64,000 nt of DNA from Allochromatium humboldtianum (lineage in GTDB: Bacteria > Pseudomonadota > Gammaproteobacteria > Chromatiales > Chromatiaceae), in assembly GCF_013385175.1 (NCBI RefSeq), contig NZ_JABZEO010000002.1, forward strand, positions 186,001 to 250,000. The letters run 5' to 3'. Below, piece after piece: positions 24,824 through 34,820 of the stretch. Numbering within the stretch: position 1 is the stretch's first letter; every line of letters starts with the position of its first letter. The notes under the pieces were generated by a model, which made no database searches, was not told where the DNA came from, and worked only from the letters and a program-made list of their open reading frames with translations. The position numbers were made by a program, and so were the translations under genes.

Positions 24824-25489
24824 ATGACGCTATCACTCGCGCGCTGGATTCCGCTGAGTCTGGCACTGTCGATCGGACTGCCGGGTTGTGCGAGCACGCC
24901 GCCCTCGAACTTCTACACGCTCGCGCCGATCCCGGCGTTCGAGGCGAAGCCCTCCAGCGTCGGTCGCGAGGGCCGGGACGATCGGCTCGAAGAAGAGTTG
25001 GCCATCGGGCTTGGTCCAGTGACCTTCCCGCTCTTTCTCGACCGGCCGCAGATCGTCTCGCGCGCCTCGGCCAATCGGCTGGCGATCGATGAACTGGAGC
25101 GCTGGGGCGGGACGCTCCAGGACGACTTCCTGCGTGTCTGGAGCGAGAATCTGGCGCTCCTGACCGGATCGAGCCGCATCCTGATCCTGCCGAGCGAGAT
25201 CCGCTACCCGCTCGACGTGCGTCTGAGCGCCGAAATCCTGGCCTTCGAGGGAACGGCTGAGGGTCAGGCCGAGCTGCGGGTGCGCTGGTCGGTGCTGGAA
25301 CCGAATCTGGATCAGGTGTTGCTGGCCCGCGAGAGCCGCTACCAGCGCGCCATCGCTCAGCCGGGCGATACCCAGGCGTTACTGGCGGCGCTCAGTCTGA
25401 CCCTGGCCGACTTCAGTCGCGAGGTCGCCGAGGCGCTCAGGCACATCTTGGTGCAAAGGGAGTGGATCGGCACCCAATCAGTGCATTGA
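24824..25489 (+). CDS. pqiC: PqiC-like outer-membrane lipoprotein
   Basis: A 221-residue lipoprotein of the ABC-transport auxiliary family (DUF330). The lipobox LPGC at about residues 19-22 ends a signal peptide, and the mature part starts with the family's NFYTLAPI. It follows pqiB by 24 bases. PqiC docks the PqiB needle at the outer membrane. The weaker sequence conservation is normal for this member. Confidence 0.85.
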   Translation: MTLSLARWIPLSLALSIGLPGCASTPPSNFYTLAPIPAFEAKPSSVGREGRDDRLEEELAIGLGPVTFPLFLDRPQIVSRASANRLAIDELERWGGTLQDDFLRVWSENLALLTGSSRILILPSEIRYPLDVRLSAEILAFEGTAEGQAELRVRWSVLEPNLDQVLLARESRYQRAIAQPGDTQALLAALSLTLADFSREVAEALRHILVQREWIGTQSVH

Positions 25490-25606
25490 CAGTGTTTGTC
25501 ATAGCGAGCGATCGCCGGTTCAGGCTCCAATCGAGTGCCCTGGTCGATCATGGTCCGATCCATGCTTATGGGTCGCACCAAAACTGAACAACCGGGTTTC
25601 GAATCT

Positions 25607-26812
25607 ATGGAGTCCTTGCAAGCAGGTACTGACGTTCTCTTCATCCTGATCGGCGCCGTGATGGTGCTGGCCATGCACGCGGGTTTTGCCTTCCTGGAGG
25701 TCGGCACGGTGCGCGCCAGGAATCAGGTCAATGCCCTGGCGAAGATCATGACCGACTTTGCCATCTCCACCATCGCCTATTTCTTCATCGGCTACAGCCT
25801 GGCCTATGGGATCGATTTCTTCTCCGGCGCTCAGGTTCTCCAGGACCGCAATGGCTATGAGCTGGTGAAGTTCTTCTTCCTGCTCACTTTCGCGGCGGCG
25901 ATTCCGGCGATCATCTCGGGCGGGATCGCGGAGCGCGCCCGGTTCTATCCGCAACTGCTGGCTTCGTTCCTGATCGTCGGCGTGCTCTATCCGTTCTTCG
26001 AGGGTCTGGTCTGGAACGGCAATCTGGGGGTGCAGGATTTCATCGAATCCATCCTGGGCGCCAAGTTCCACGATTTCGCCGGCTCCGTCGTGGTGCATGC
26101 GGTCGGCGGCTGGATCGCGCTCGCCGCCGTACTGTTGCTGGGGCCGCGTCAGGGACGTTATCGCAAGGATGGCAGCATGACCGCGCATCCGCCGTCCTCA
26201 ATCCCTTTCCTCTCGCTGGGCGCCTGGACGCTCACGGTCGGCTGGTTCGGATTCAATGTGATGTCGGCGCAGACGGTGGAGGCCGTGAGCGGGCTGGTGG
26301 CGGTCAATTCGCTCATGGCCATGGTCGGCGGCATCCTCGCGGCGCTGATCGCCGGCAAGAACGACCCCGGCTTTCTGCACAACGGCCCGCTCGCCGGTCT
26401 GGTCGCCGTCTGCGCCGGGTCCGACGTCATGCATCCGATGGGGGCGCTGGTCACGGGGGCGGTCGCCGGGGCGCTCTTCGTCTATGCCTTCACCCTGACG
26501 CAGAACCGCTGGCGGATCGACGACGTGCTCGGTGTCTGGCCGTTGCATGGACTGTGCGGACTCTGGGGCGGAATCGCCGCCGGGGTGTTCGGACTCGAGG
26601 TGCTCGGCGGCGCGGGCGGCGTCAGTCTGCTGGCTCAGGTGGCCGGTACCCTGGCCGGCGTGATCATCGCGCTCCTGGGCGGGTTCCTGATCTACGGCCT
26701 GCTCAAATGGACGTTGGGACTGCGCCTGACGCAGGAAGAGGAGTATATCGGCGCCGATCTGAGCATCCACCGCATCACGGCCCAGCCCGACTACAATCGG
26801 GGCGAGGTGTGA
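25607..26812 (+). CDS. amt: Ammonium transporter Amt
   Basis: About 401 residues from the ATG at 25607, with 11 helices. Family motifs are HAGFAFLEVGTVRARNQVNAL near the start, the twin-His pore residues in DFAGSVVVHAVGGW and DVLGVWPLHGLCGLWGG, and GGIAERARFYP. The frame is open to a GTG at 25535 and two ATGs lie between, so the start is uncertain; none has a strong ribosome-binding site. No glnK/glnB gene adjoins it, which is less usual for amt. It imports ammonium and has no cleaved signal peptide from this start. Confidence 0.85.
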   Translation: MESLQAGTDVLFILIGAVMVLAMHAGFAFLEVGTVRARNQVNALAKIMTDFAISTIAYFFIGYSLAYGIDFFSGAQVLQDRNGYELVKFFFLLTFAAAIPAIISGGIAERARFYPQLLASFLIVGVLYPFFEGLVWNGNLGVQDFIESILGAKFHDFAGSVVVHAVGGWIALAAVLLLGPRQGRYRKDGSMTAHPPSSIPFLSLGAWTLTVGWFGFNVMSAQTVEAVSGLVAVNSLMAMVGGILAALIAGKNDPGFLHNGPLAGLVAVCAGSDVMHPMGALVTGAVAGALFVYAFTLTQNRWRIDDVLGVWPLHGLCGLWGGIAAGVFGLEVLGGAGGVSLLAQVAGTLAGVIIALLGGFLIYGLLKWTLGLRLTQEEEYIGADLSIHRITAQPDYNRGEV

Positions 26813-26917
26813 TGCACGCCTGACGCCGGTCAGGTTCCGGTTTGGGCCTATGGGATGGCTGTCGGTTGATTCGATTCCTGCCAGCCATCACCAGCGATCC
26901 CTGGGTCAGATCGGCGT

Positions 26918-27220
26918 TCAGACGCATCCCGTGGGTTTCGGCAGTCCGCCCCATTTGCAGATGAGCTTCATGGGGCCTTTCTTGAAGATGTCGTAGAGGT
27001 CTTTGGTCGAGACCTTCTGCTTCTTGGCGAAGATCCGGATCGGCGGCACCACGCCATCCTCCTCGTACATGGCGCGCGCCTCACGGATGAAGTGCATCAC
27101 CTGCTCGGTCATCTCGAAGCCATCGCTCTGCGCCAGCTCGACGGCGACCTCTTCGCTCCAGTCGTCGCGGTCGAGCAGGAATCCCTCATTGTCCAGGGCC
27201 ACGCTCAGGGTTGCACTCAT
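26918..27220 (-). CDS. DsrC/TusE family sulfur carrier
   Basis: A 100-residue small protein of the DsrC family. The C-terminal arm ends GGLPKPTGCV. The penultimate Cys 99 and a second Cys at 88 (LICKW) are 11 residues apart, the spacing of the two redox cysteines of true DsrC. TusE-type homologues have only the last one. DsrC carries sulfur as a trisulfide and serves sulfite reductase in sulfur oxidisers. The gene is alone, not in a dsr cluster, so it may be one of the extra DsrC paralogues common in Chromatiaceae and could have a regulatory role. Confidence 0.82.
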   Translation of the reverse strand: MSATLSVALDNEGFLLDRDDWSEEVAVELAQSDGFEMTEQVMHFIREARAMYEEDGVVPPIRIFAKKQKVSTKDLYDIFKKGPMKLICKWGGLPKPTGCV

Positions 27221-27302
27221 CGTCTCTATCTCCGGAAGGGTTGGGAAGCGAAAGTCCGTGCTCCAGAGATAGCGGCGGATGATAACTTATCAAGTCGATC
27301 GG

Positions 27303-28085
27303 TTATTGGGTTGAGCGTCCGGACTCGATCGCCTCCAGCACGCCATCCCAGAAGCGGATGCGCGCACACAGCGCCTCCTCGGCGGCGGTCTCGGCCTCTT
27401 CGATTCGCTCCGGGTCGTCGCCGCACAGGGTTTCGAGCAACCGCATCGAGAGCGGGCCGTGGAAGTCCTCGTCGAGGTGGATGTGGCGCTTGAGATAGGC
27501 GTGGAAGATCGGCGCCTGCGTCTCGTCGATCCCCATGCGGTCGAGGAACCGGCGGAACATGGTCGGGATCAGGTTTTCGCGGCCCAGGGTCAGTGCGGCG
27601 GCGACCAGATGCGGCTTGTCCTCACGGATGAAGCAGAAGGTGGTCTCGCTGAAATAGCGTGCCGGCAACGGAACCAGAGGTGAATAGAGCGCCTTGTCGA
27701 GTCCCTGTTCGTTGACCAGTGCCAGAAAACGTTCGGGCAGCCCGCCATCGGCGCCGATCTCGTTCATGGCGCGACAGTAGAGTTCGAAATGGCTCGCGTA
27801 CAGCACCTCGCCCGAACCGAGTGGGATGGCATCCGATTCCTCTTCCTGGATCAGTTCATTGATGAAATAGCGCAGGCTTGGGTCCGAGGTCGGCTGCCAG
27901 GGCACGGCGACCGGGGCGATCTGACGTTGCAGATATTTGATCAGCGACATGAAGTCCCAGACCGAGAAGACGTGATGCTGCATGAAGATCCGCAGATCCT
28001 CGATGCGCTGGATGGCGCCATAGATGGCGTGTCCTTCGAGTTGATCTTGCAGGGGACGCAGATGATCGAAATTGAGCGCTGCCAT
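27303..28085 (-). CDS. DUF3050 family protein (haem-oxygenase-like fold)
   Basis: A 260-residue all-helical protein of the DUF3050 family. Conserved stretches are HAIYGAIQRIEDLRIFMQHH (about 19-38), LIQEEESD (about 78), SHFELYCRAMNEIGAD (about 98), FCFIREDK and HIHLDEDFHGPLS (about 205). His and Glu residues spaced as in haem-oxygenase-like diiron proteins suggest metal binding; activity is unknown. The ATG at 28085 begins the conserved part. It follows the DsrC-like gene's start by 83 bases, so the two may not be coupled. Confidence 0.75.
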   Translation of the reverse strand: MAALNFDHLRPLQDQLEGHAIYGAIQRIEDLRIFMQHHVFSVWDFMSLIKYLQRQIAPVAVPWQPTSDPSLRYFINELIQEEESDAIPLGSGEVLYASHFELYCRAMNEIGADGGLPERFLALVNEQGLDKALYSPLVPLPARYFSETTFCFIREDKPHLVAAALTLGRENLIPTMFRRFLDRMGIDETQAPIFHAYLKRHIHLDEDFHGPLSMRLLETLCGDDPERIEEAETAAEEALCARIRFWDGVLEAIESGRSTQ

Positions 28086-28179
28086 TGAGTCGAATCCTCG
28101 GTGAGCCGGTCGAAACGATGCGTATTTTAGCCGATGCTGAAGTACAGTACGCCTCAGGTCAAGCACGCTGGCACGCGCC

Positions 28180-29064
28180 TCACTTGAGGTCGAAGCGGAT
28201 CGGAATGCGCAGCGACCAGCGACTCCGGCCGATCGATTTGGGGATGGGGTCGAAGCGGCCGAGCCGTGCGAGCGCCTGGAGTGCCGCCTGATCGAGCGAC
28301 GCGTGACCGGAGCTCTGAGCGAGCCGGATCTGGCTGAGTCGTCCATCGGACTCGATGACGAAGGCGAGTGTCGCCACGCCAGTCTGCCCATGACGCCGGG
28401 CGCCGGCCGGATAGTGCTGATGGCGGGCGATGGCGCGTTGCAGGGCCGTCAAATACGCGCGCTCAGCGGCGCGCTGGACGGCGGCGGACTCGCCTGGCTG
28501 TGTAGTCTGCGTGCGGCCCGGGCTGACGGGACTCGCGCTGTTCCTGGCGCTCGCCGCCTTCGCGCCCGATCCGGTAGTCGTCGAGTGTTTGGTCGACGGC
28601 GGGCGGGGGCGTTGGTTCCTCGGTTCGCTTGCCTGGGTGGATCGGGGCGCGCTGGCCGGGGGGGGAGCTGCCCGCTTGGGCGTCGGGTCGGACCTGACAG
28701 GGCGCGTGGGGCGTTGCGATGTCTTCGGCACGGGTTTGGTCGCTCGGGAGGCGAAGGCCACGGGATCGACCGGGGGGCGGGCGGGAGTCTGCACGGGCGC
28801 CGGCGGTACGGGCATGGCGTCATCGTTCGCAGACGCAGGCGGCACTGACGCCGTTTCTGTGGATGACGGTCGGTTGTCGTGTGGCGGCTCGTCGGCCCCA
28901 GGGCGCACGAGTTCGAACACCAACGGCGGCACATCGGGTTCGGTCGAATAGGATCGCTCCGTCCGCCAGAGAACAGCGGCCACGGCGACATGCAGTGCCG
29001 CTGAGAGCGGCAGGGCCAGCCATAACCAGGTTCGGCCAGCCGGCCGATCGGCCGCATGCGGCAT
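28180..29064 (-). CDS. TonB-like energy transducer
   Basis: A 294-residue protein. It has a single N-terminal helix (LWLALPLSAALHVAVAAVLW, residues about 13-32) and a long Pro/Ala/Ser/Arg-rich spacer to about 195. The C-terminal TonB domain follows, with YPAGARRHGQTGVATLAFVI near 218 and SGHASLDQAALQAL near 250. It would transmit proton-motive force to outer-membrane receptors. No exbB/exbD or receptor gene adjoins. The ATG at 29064 gives the shortest product with the anchor; the open frame reaches 29415 over the pseudouridine synthase gene and was not used. Confidence 0.78.
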   Translation of the reverse strand: MPHAADRPAGRTWLWLALPLSAALHVAVAAVLWRTERSYSTEPDVPPLVFELVRPGADEPPHDNRPSSTETASVPPASANDDAMPVPPAPVQTPARPPVDPVAFASRATKPVPKTSQRPTRPVRSDPTPKRAAPPPASAPRSTQASEPRNQRPRPPSTKHSTTTGSGAKAASARNSASPVSPGRTQTTQPGESAAVQRAAERAYLTALQRAIARHQHYPAGARRHGQTGVATLAFVIESDGRLSQIRLAQSSGHASLDQAALQALARLGRFDPIPKSIGRSRWSLRIPIRFDLK

Positions 29065-29069
29065 GGCAC

Positions 29070-29630
29070 TCACGAGCGCGCTCGCGAACGCGGCTGATTC
29101 AGCACACGGTATTCGCCGGGACGCAGACCGTCGAGCCGCCAGTCGCCGACGGCCACGCGCACTAGCCGCAGCGTCGGCAGATCCACGGCTGCGGTCATGC
29201 GCCGCACCTGACGATTGCGCCCCTCGTGGATGGCGATCTCGATCCAGGTGGTCGGAATGCTTTGACGAAAGCGGATCGGCGGATCGCGCGGCCAGAGATC
29301 CGGCTCGGGGATCGCCCGCACGCGCGCCGGGCGGGTCGGGCCGTCCTTCAGGATCACGCCCTGTCTCAGCCGTTCGAGCTGATCGTCCGTCGGTCGGCCT
29401 TCGACCTGTGTCCAATAGGTCTTCCAGGACTTGTGGCGCGGATGGCTGATGCGATGCTGGAGCGCGCCATCGTCGGTCAGGAGCAGCAGGCCCTCGCTGT
29501 CCTTGTCGAGCCGCCCGGCCGGATAGACGCCGCGCAGGGGAATGAAATCGCGCAGCGTCCCGCCTGAGCCGAGCGGATCACTGGTGAACTGGCTGAGCAC
29601 GCCATAGGGTTTGTTGAAGAGCACGAGCAT
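29070..29630 (-). CDS. RluE-like 23S rRNA pseudouridine synthase
   Basis: A 186-residue pseudouridine synthase of the RsuA/RluE group. The catalytic Asp is in [15 protein letters not shown] near residue 42, and [11 protein letters not shown] near 148 is the second signature. It lacks an S4 domain, like RluE, which modifies U2457 of 23S rRNA. Start [11 protein letters not shown] is typical. It precedes the tonB-like gene by 5 bases on the same strand. Confidence 0.85.
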   Translation of the reverse strand: MLVLFNKPYGVLSQFTSDPLGSGGTLRDFIPLRGVYPAGRLDKDSEGLLLLTDDGALQHRISHPRHKSWKTYWTQVEGRPTDDQLERLRQGVILKDGPTRPARVRAIPEPDLWPRDPPIRFRQSIPTTWIEIAIHEGRNRQVRRMTAAVDLPTLRLVRVAVGDWRLDGLRPGEYRVLNQPRSRARS

Positions 29631-29704
29631 ACAGGATTACTGGAACAGCGCGAGGCGTCAGGGTGCAAAGCGTCGATGATGGCGGTTGGAGAGACTGGAT
29701 TCGA

Positions 29705-30316
29705 TCAGCGGTGTTCCGTGCCCGATGGCGAGGCGCCGACGGCACGTCTGTAACGCAACCAATCGAAGGCCGGGCCAGGATCGGTCTTGCGGCCAGGAGC
29801 GATGTCCGCGTGTCCGACGATACGCGCATCCGTGATGGCCGGATAGTGCCGCTGGATTTGGTGGGTGCAGGCGACGAGGCGCGCATATTGCGCCTCGGTG
29901 AAGGGGGTCTCGTCGGTTCCCTCCAGCTCGATTCCGATCGAATAGTCATTGCAGCGCTCGCGGCCCTGGAAGCTGGAGACTCCGGCATGCCAGGCCCGGC
30001 GCTCACAGGCAACGTACTGGATCAGACGCCCGTCGCGCCGGATCAGCAGGTGGGCCGAGACGCGCACCGAGGCGATGGGCGCGAAATAGGGATGTGCGTT
30101 CGGATCGAGCCGGTTGAAAAAGAGCGCGTCGATCCAGTCGCCCCCGAATTCGCCCGGCGGCAGGCTGATATTGTGGATCACCAGCAGGTCGATCGTCGTC
30201 TCGGGCGGGCGGGCGTCCTGGTTCGGCGAGGGGCGCTGCTCGGCGCCGGCGAGCCAGCCATCGGCATCGATGCCCGAGCCGGACGACGAATCAGCGCTGT
30301 TGGAAATCGCGACCAT
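29705..30316 (-). CDS. ampD: 1,6-anhydro-N-acetylmuramyl-L-alanine amidase
   Basis: A 203-residue cytoplasmic amidase of peptidoglycan recycling. Zinc ligands are His in LLVIHNISLPPG near residue 47, His in IVGHADIAPGRKTDPG near 165 and Asp in the same motif. RRAWHAGVSSFQGRE and NDYSIGIELEG near 115-130 are family hallmarks. The first ~20 residues are poorly conserved, so the start could lie slightly downstream. It is divergent from nadC, as in many gammaproteobacteria. Confidence 0.92.
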   Translation of the reverse strand: MVAISNSADSSSGSGIDADGWLAGAEQRPSPNQDARPPETTIDLLVIHNISLPPGEFGGDWIDALFFNRLDPNAHPYFAPIASVRVSAHLLIRRDGRLIQYVACERRAWHAGVSSFQGRERCNDYSIGIELEGTDETPFTEAQYARLVACTHQIQRHYPAITDARIVGHADIAPGRKTDPGPAFDWLRYRRAVGASPSGTEHR

Positions 30317-30440
30317 GTCGAGGGCGTACCTGAGTTGTCTGGATGACTGAGTGTTTTTGTGACGGATTATTGCGCCGTGCGCACGTAAGCTGTCCTATCC
30401 TATTTCACTTCGCTCACTCCAGTCATCGTCGGTATCGCCC

Positions 30441-31304
30441 ATGTCTCGCACCTCTGCCGTCCCTCAGCTTTCCATCCCCTTCGATCCAGCCCTGATCGAG
30501 TCCCAGGTGCGCGCCGCCCTGGACGAGGACGTGGGGCCGGGCGATCTGACCGCTTCACTCCTGCCGGCCGATCAGGAGGCGCGCGCCGAACTCGTCACAC
30601 GCGAGTCGGCCGTGCTCTGTGGTACCGCCTGGTTCGAGACGGTCTTTCGCCTGCTCGATCCCGCCGTCCGGATTCACTGGGACGCGAGCGATGGCCAGGG
30701 CATCGAGCCGGGGCAGCGTCTGTGCGTGATCGAGGGACGGTCGCATGTTCTGCTGACCGCAGAACGCACGGCGATGAACTATCTCCAAACGCTCTCCGGC
30801 ACGGCGACTCTGGCTCGACGCTATGCCGATGCCGTGGCGGGGCTGCCGGTGCGGGTGCTCGACACGCGCAAGACACTCCCAGGTCTGAGGCTGCAACAGA
30901 AGTATGCCGTGCGTTGCGGCGGTTGCCACAATCATCGGCTCGGTCTGTTCGACGCCATCCTGATCAAGGAGAACCACATCCTGGCCGCCGGCTCCATCCC
31001 GGCGGCACTGGAGGCGGCGCGGACCCTGCATCCGGGCGTCCCGGTCGAGATCGAGGTCGAGTCACTGGAGGAGCTGGAGATCGCGCTCGATTCCGGCGCA
31101 CCCATCGTCCTGCTCGACAACTTCGCGCTCGACGACCTGAGACGCGCCGTAGCCGTGACGTCCGGTCGGGCACAGTTGGAAGCCTCGGGCGGGATCAGTC
31201 TGGAGACGATCCGTGCCATCGCCGAAACCGGCGTCGACCGGATCTCGGTCGGCGCCCTGACCAAGGACGTGCGCGCGGTCGATCTGTCGATGCGCTTTTC
31301 ATGA
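30441..31304 (+). CDS. nadC: Nicotinate-nucleotide pyrophosphorylase
   Basis: A 287-residue quinolinate phosphoribosyltransferase that makes nicotinate mononucleotide in de novo NAD synthesis. Motifs are [14 protein letters not shown] near residue 29, [16 protein letters not shown] near 108, [23 protein letters not shown] near 140, [16 protein letters not shown] near 165 and [11 protein letters not shown] near 247. The length matches the family. It is transcribed divergently from ampD. Confidence 0.95.
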   Translation: MSRTSAVPQLSIPFDPALIESQVRAALDEDVGPGDLTASLLPADQEARAELVTRESAVLCGTAWFETVFRLLDPAVRIHWDASDGQGIEPGQRLCVIEGRSHVLLTAERTAMNYLQTLSGTATLARRYADAVAGLPVRVLDTRKTLPGLRLQQKYAVRCGGCHNHRLGLFDAILIKENHILAAGSIPAALEAARTLHPGVPVEIEVESLEELEIALDSGAPIVLLDNFALDDLRRAVAVTSGRAQLEASGGISLETIRAIAETGVDRISVGALTKDVRAVDLSMRFS

Positions 31305-31459
31305 ACGGCCAGACACCGCTCACCGGGACTTGCACTGACCTTCGGGGTATCGACCGCTGATGTCCTGGCTGGCACAAGGACGTTTTACCGCCTAATCTAG
31401 CGGGCAGGATGGAAGCCGTTTTCCCGTTCCGCAACCGCCACCTGAAACGGAGACTCCCG

Positions 31460-32032
31460 ATGATTCGCCATCGCCCTATTGCGCGCCTCCTGCTGCTTTC
31501 AGCTCTGACCCTGTCATTGTCGGCGACCGCCGAAGAGTTACCGGAGTCCGCCCAACGGATCGTGCCGCAACTCCAGGAGTGGGGGACCAACCCGATCCTC
31601 GTCGAGGCCGTGCGTGAACAAAATGCGCTTGGCCGATCACTGGAGGATGTCCAGCGCCTCGATGCGGACTGGATGGCCGCCAGCAGCGTGACCCCGTTCA
31701 TGCAGACGCTCATGGACAACGCGCCCGCGCGTGAGCTCAAGCGGCTGGAGCAGACCAAGCCCTATTTCCTGGAGCTGTTCCTGATGGACGGTCAGGGCGC
31801 CAATGTCGCGATGACCAACAAGACCTCGGACTATTGGCAGGGCGACGAGGACAAGTTCGTCGAATCCTTCAAGCAGGGGCAGGGCGCGGTGCATCTGGGC
31901 GAGGTCGAGTTCGACAGCAGCGCGCAGGCGTATCTGGTTCAGATCTCGGTGCCGGTGATGGATGAGGGGCGGGCGATCGGAGCCTTGACCGTCGGGATCG
32001 ATCTCGATCGTCTCGAACAGGAGGCGCCCTAG
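31460..32032 (+). CDS. Secreted Cache/PDC-like sensor domain protein
   Basis: A 190-residue periplasmic protein with a signal peptide (RLLLLSALTLSLSATA, cut near residue 24) and one domain resembling single Cache (PDC) sensors: LFLMDGQGANVAMTNKTSDYWQGDEDKF in the middle and YLVQISVPVMDEGRAIGALTVGID near the end are typical strands. It has no transmembrane or output domain. The chemoreceptor gene starts 66 bases downstream on the same strand, so it may deliver a ligand to that receptor. The ATG at 31460 lies behind a CGGAGA site. Confidence 0.7.
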   Translation: MIRHRPIARLLLLSALTLSLSATAEELPESAQRIVPQLQEWGTNPILVEAVREQNALGRSLEDVQRLDADWMAASSVTPFMQTLMDNAPARELKRLEQTKPYFLELFLMDGQGANVAMTNKTSDYWQGDEDKFVESFKQGQGAVHLGEVEFDSSAQAYLVQISVPVMDEGRAIGALTVGIDLDRLEQEAP

Positions 32033-32098
32033 CCAAGCGGGTGCGGGTGCTCGCGGTCGGCCCGGCCGCTGGTGATGGTCGCTGGAGGAGTGCTATCC

Positions 32099-33763
32099 AT
32101 GAAGTGGTTTCAGAATCTTGCTTTTCGTTACAAACTGATCCTGCCGCTGGGCGTCGTCGTTGTGCTGTTCTTCCTGTTCGCCGCGAGCACCCTGTACCGC
32201 ATCGATTCCCTGGGAGAGGAAGTGGCCGACCTCGTTCGAACCGATATGCCGGTGATCAACGATCTCTTGCAGGCGGATCGGGATCTCTATCAGGCTCTGG
32301 TCGCGGAGCGGACGCTGATTTTCATGGACGTCGGCTCCGAGAACTATACGGCGATGGCCGCACAGCACGCCGAGAACGTCCAGCAAGCGTATGAGCGGAT
32401 CACGCGCGCGGCGGCGACCATCGCGTCCTCTCGACTGGCCTCGCTCCCGGACATCACCGAAAAGCTGAAAGCGTTCGAGACGAACTATCAGACCTGGGAG
32501 TCCTTGAGCCGGCAGGTGGTCGAGTCGCGTTCGAGCGATACCCGGGCGGGGCGGTCGACGGCCATCGGCCTCACTCTGAACGAATCGCGCGCGGCCTTCG
32601 AGTCGATGCGGGATCTCCTGGACCAGATCGAGACGCTCGTCATCACGAGTTCGGAAGAGTCCGTGCAGCGGACCGAAACCGACGTGTCCTCTAATCAGCG
32701 CGATACGCTCGTCCTGCTGGCGGTCTGTCTGATCGTCATGGGCGCGATGGTCTTTGGATTGCCGCCGATGATCGTCCGGCCGATCCGGCGCATCCTGGAT
32801 CGCGTGGAGGATATTGCCGAGGGCGAGGGCGATCTCAGGGCGCGTCTGGACGAGGACAGCCGCGATGAGACGGGCCAGTTGGCGCGAACCTTCAACCGCT
32901 TTCTCAACAGGCTGCATCAACTGATCGGGCAGTCCGTGTCATCGGCCGGGCAGCTCGCTCAGGCGGGCGAGCGTCTGAAAACGGTGGCCGGTGAAAGCGA
33001 CCGTGCCATCATGGAACAACTGACCCAGATCCAGATGGTCGCCACGGCCGTGCATGAAATGGCGGCGACCGTGAACGAGATCGCGCGCAATAGCGCGCGC
33101 GCGGCCGACAGTACGCAAGCGGCCGAGGCCGGGGTGCGTTCAGGAACGCATGTGGTGGGTGAGGCCTCGGTGGCGATCGGCCACCTGGCAGAGGTCGTCA
33201 CCCGGGCCTCCGAGGCCATCGTGGCCCTGGAATCCGAATCCAAGAGCATCGGCGCCGTACTCGAAGTCATCAAGGGCGTGGCCGAGCAGACCAATCTACT
33301 GGCGCTGAATGCCGCCATCGAGGCGGCCCGCGCGGGCGAGAGCGGGCGCGGCTTTGCCGTGGTCGCGGCCGAGGTGCGGAATCTCGCGTCCCGGACCCAG
33401 CAATCCGCCGGTGAGATCGAGTCGATGATCGCCGCGCTCCAGTCCAGTGCCCTCAATATGGTCGGCATCATGCAGAGCGGTCAGGGCATGGTGGAGACGA
33501 CCCTGCAAAAGGCCGAACAGGCCAGCCGTTCGCTCGATGACATCACGCGCGCCGTGACGGCCGTCAACGATATGATAACGCAAATCGCCAGCGCTGCCGA
33601 GGAACAGAGCGTCGTCACCGAGGAGATCAACAAGAATACGCTCAAGATCCAGCAACTGGCCGAGCATGCCGCCTCGACCAGTGATCAGACCGCTACCGCG
33701 CGTGAGGATCTGATCGTGCTCACCCAGGATCTGCATGCCAGTCTGGCCTGCTTCAAAGTGTGA
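32099..33763 (+). CDS. Methyl-accepting chemotaxis protein
   Basis: A 554-residue chemoreceptor. TM1 is at about 11-32, a four-helix-bundle-type periplasmic domain follows to about 205, TM2 is at about 207-228, then HAMP, then the signalling domain with the hairpin tip [24 protein letters not shown] near 398-421. No C-terminal CheR-binding pentapeptide is seen. The ATG at 32099 follows GGAGGAG at 32083. It signals to CheA/CheW encoded elsewhere; its ligand is unknown, perhaps presented by the secreted protein upstream. Confidence 0.93.
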   Translation: MKWFQNLAFRYKLILPLGVVVVLFFLFAASTLYRIDSLGEEVADLVRTDMPVINDLLQADRDLYQALVAERTLIFMDVGSENYTAMAAQHAENVQQAYERITRAAATIASSRLASLPDITEKLKAFETNYQTWESLSRQVVESRSSDTRAGRSTAIGLTLNESRAAFESMRDLLDQIETLVITSSEESVQRTETDVSSNQRDTLVLLAVCLIVMGAMVFGLPPMIVRPIRRILDRVEDIAEGEGDLRARLDEDSRDETGQLARTFNRFLNRLHQLIGQSVSSAGQLAQAGERLKTVAGESDRAIMEQLTQIQMVATAVHEMAATVNEIARNSARAADSTQAAEAGVRSGTHVVGEASVAIGHLAEVVTRASEAIVALESESKSIGAVLEVIKGVAEQTNLLALNAAIEAARAGESGRGFAVVAAEVRNLASRTQQSAGEIESMIAALQSSALNMVGIMQSGQGMVETTLQKAEQASRSLDDITRAVTAVNDMITQIASAAEEQSVVTEEINKNTLKIQQLAEHAASTSDQTATAREDLIVLTQDLHASLACFKV

Positions 33764-33788
33764 GTGCCGCAGCGAGACCGGGCAGGGA

Positions 33789-34721
33789 TCAGACTCCGAG
33801 TTGGGCGCGCGGGTCGAACGGCAATTGTTCGGCCATGCGCCGGTAGAAGTCGCGCGCCGTCTCGGTCTCGGCCGGGGGGATGACGATCTCCAGTTGCACG
33901 ATCTCGTCGCCCGGCGGCGTGCCCGGCAGACCACGTCCCTTGAGCCGCAGCTTGCGTCCCGACTGCGAGCCGGGCGGGATCTTGAGGTTGACCGAACCGC
34001 CCAGGGTCGGCACCTGAACCGTGGCGCCGAGCGCGGCTTCCCAGGGTGCGACCGGCAGGCGCAACTGGATATCGCGTCCATCGGGAGTGAACAGCCGGTG
34101 CGGCTTGAACTCGATCTCCAGATAGAGATCTCCGGCCGGTCCGCCGTGGCGTCCGGGCAGGCCCTGGCCGGCGAGCCGGATCTGACGCCCCTGGGTGACG
34201 CCGGCCGGGATGCGCACATTGAGCGTCCGGGAGCGCGCCGAACTCTGGACGCTGGAGCCGGTTGCAGGCAGGTCGACCTTGATCTGACGGGTCGCGCCCT
34301 GGTGTGAGTCCTCCAGGTCGATGGCGAGCTTGATGGTCTGATCCTGGCCGCGCTGACGACCGGCGCCACGTCCCTCGGAGCGGAAGGCGCGGCCGAAGAT
34401 GCTGGAGAAGAAGTCGCTGTAGTCGCCCGTCGCGCCGCCGGTTTTGAAGTCGAAGTCGCCCCAGCCGCCGGCGCCGGGCGGCGGGCGGAAGTCGTCGCCC
34501 GCGCGCCAGCTGCTGCCGAGTGCGTCATAGGTGGCGCGTTTCTCCGGATCCTTCAGCACCTCATTGGCCTCGTTGATCTCCTTGAAGCGCGCCTCGGCGT
34601 TGTGTTCCTTGCTGACGTCGGGGTGATACTTGCGCGCCAGCTTGCGATAGGCGCGCTTGATCTCCTCTTGCGAAGCGGTGCGCGATACGCCGAGGGTCTT
34701 GTAGTAATCCTTGTATTGCAT
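33789..34721 (-). CDS. cbpA: CbpA-like DnaJ co-chaperone
   Basis: A 310-residue type-II J protein. The J domain is at residues 5-70 with the HPD motif in KYHPDVSKE, followed by a Gly/Phe-rich linker (about 75-125) and two C-terminal substrate-binding beta domains (VRIPAGVTQGRQIRLAGQGLPG near 168 and GRKLRLKGRGLPGTPPGDE near 258). There is no zinc-finger domain, so it is CbpA and not DnaJ. It would stimulate DnaK and may bind curved DNA. The AAA ATPase gene follows upstream on the same strand, 99 bases away. Confidence 0.9.
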   Translation of the reverse strand: MQYKDYYKTLGVSRTASQEEIKRAYRKLARKYHPDVSKEHNAEARFKEINEANEVLKDPEKRATYDALGSSWRAGDDFRPPPGAGGWGDFDFKTGGATGDYSDFFSSIFGRAFRSEGRGAGRQRGQDQTIKLAIDLEDSHQGATRQIKVDLPATGSSVQSSARSRTLNVRIPAGVTQGRQIRLAGQGLPGRHGGPAGDLYLEIEFKPHRLFTPDGRDIQLRLPVAPWEAALGATVQVPTLGGSVNLKIPPGSQSGRKLRLKGRGLPGTPPGDEIVQLEIVIPPAETETARDFYRRMAEQLPFDPRAQLGV

Positions 34722-34820
34722 CGAGGGGTCTCAACGGGAAGGGCCGTGCTGGATCGGGTTCGAAGGTCAATGATAATAGGGGCGGCTATCGATCAGGCAA
34801 CGGTTTGTCGGTCTGCTCGA

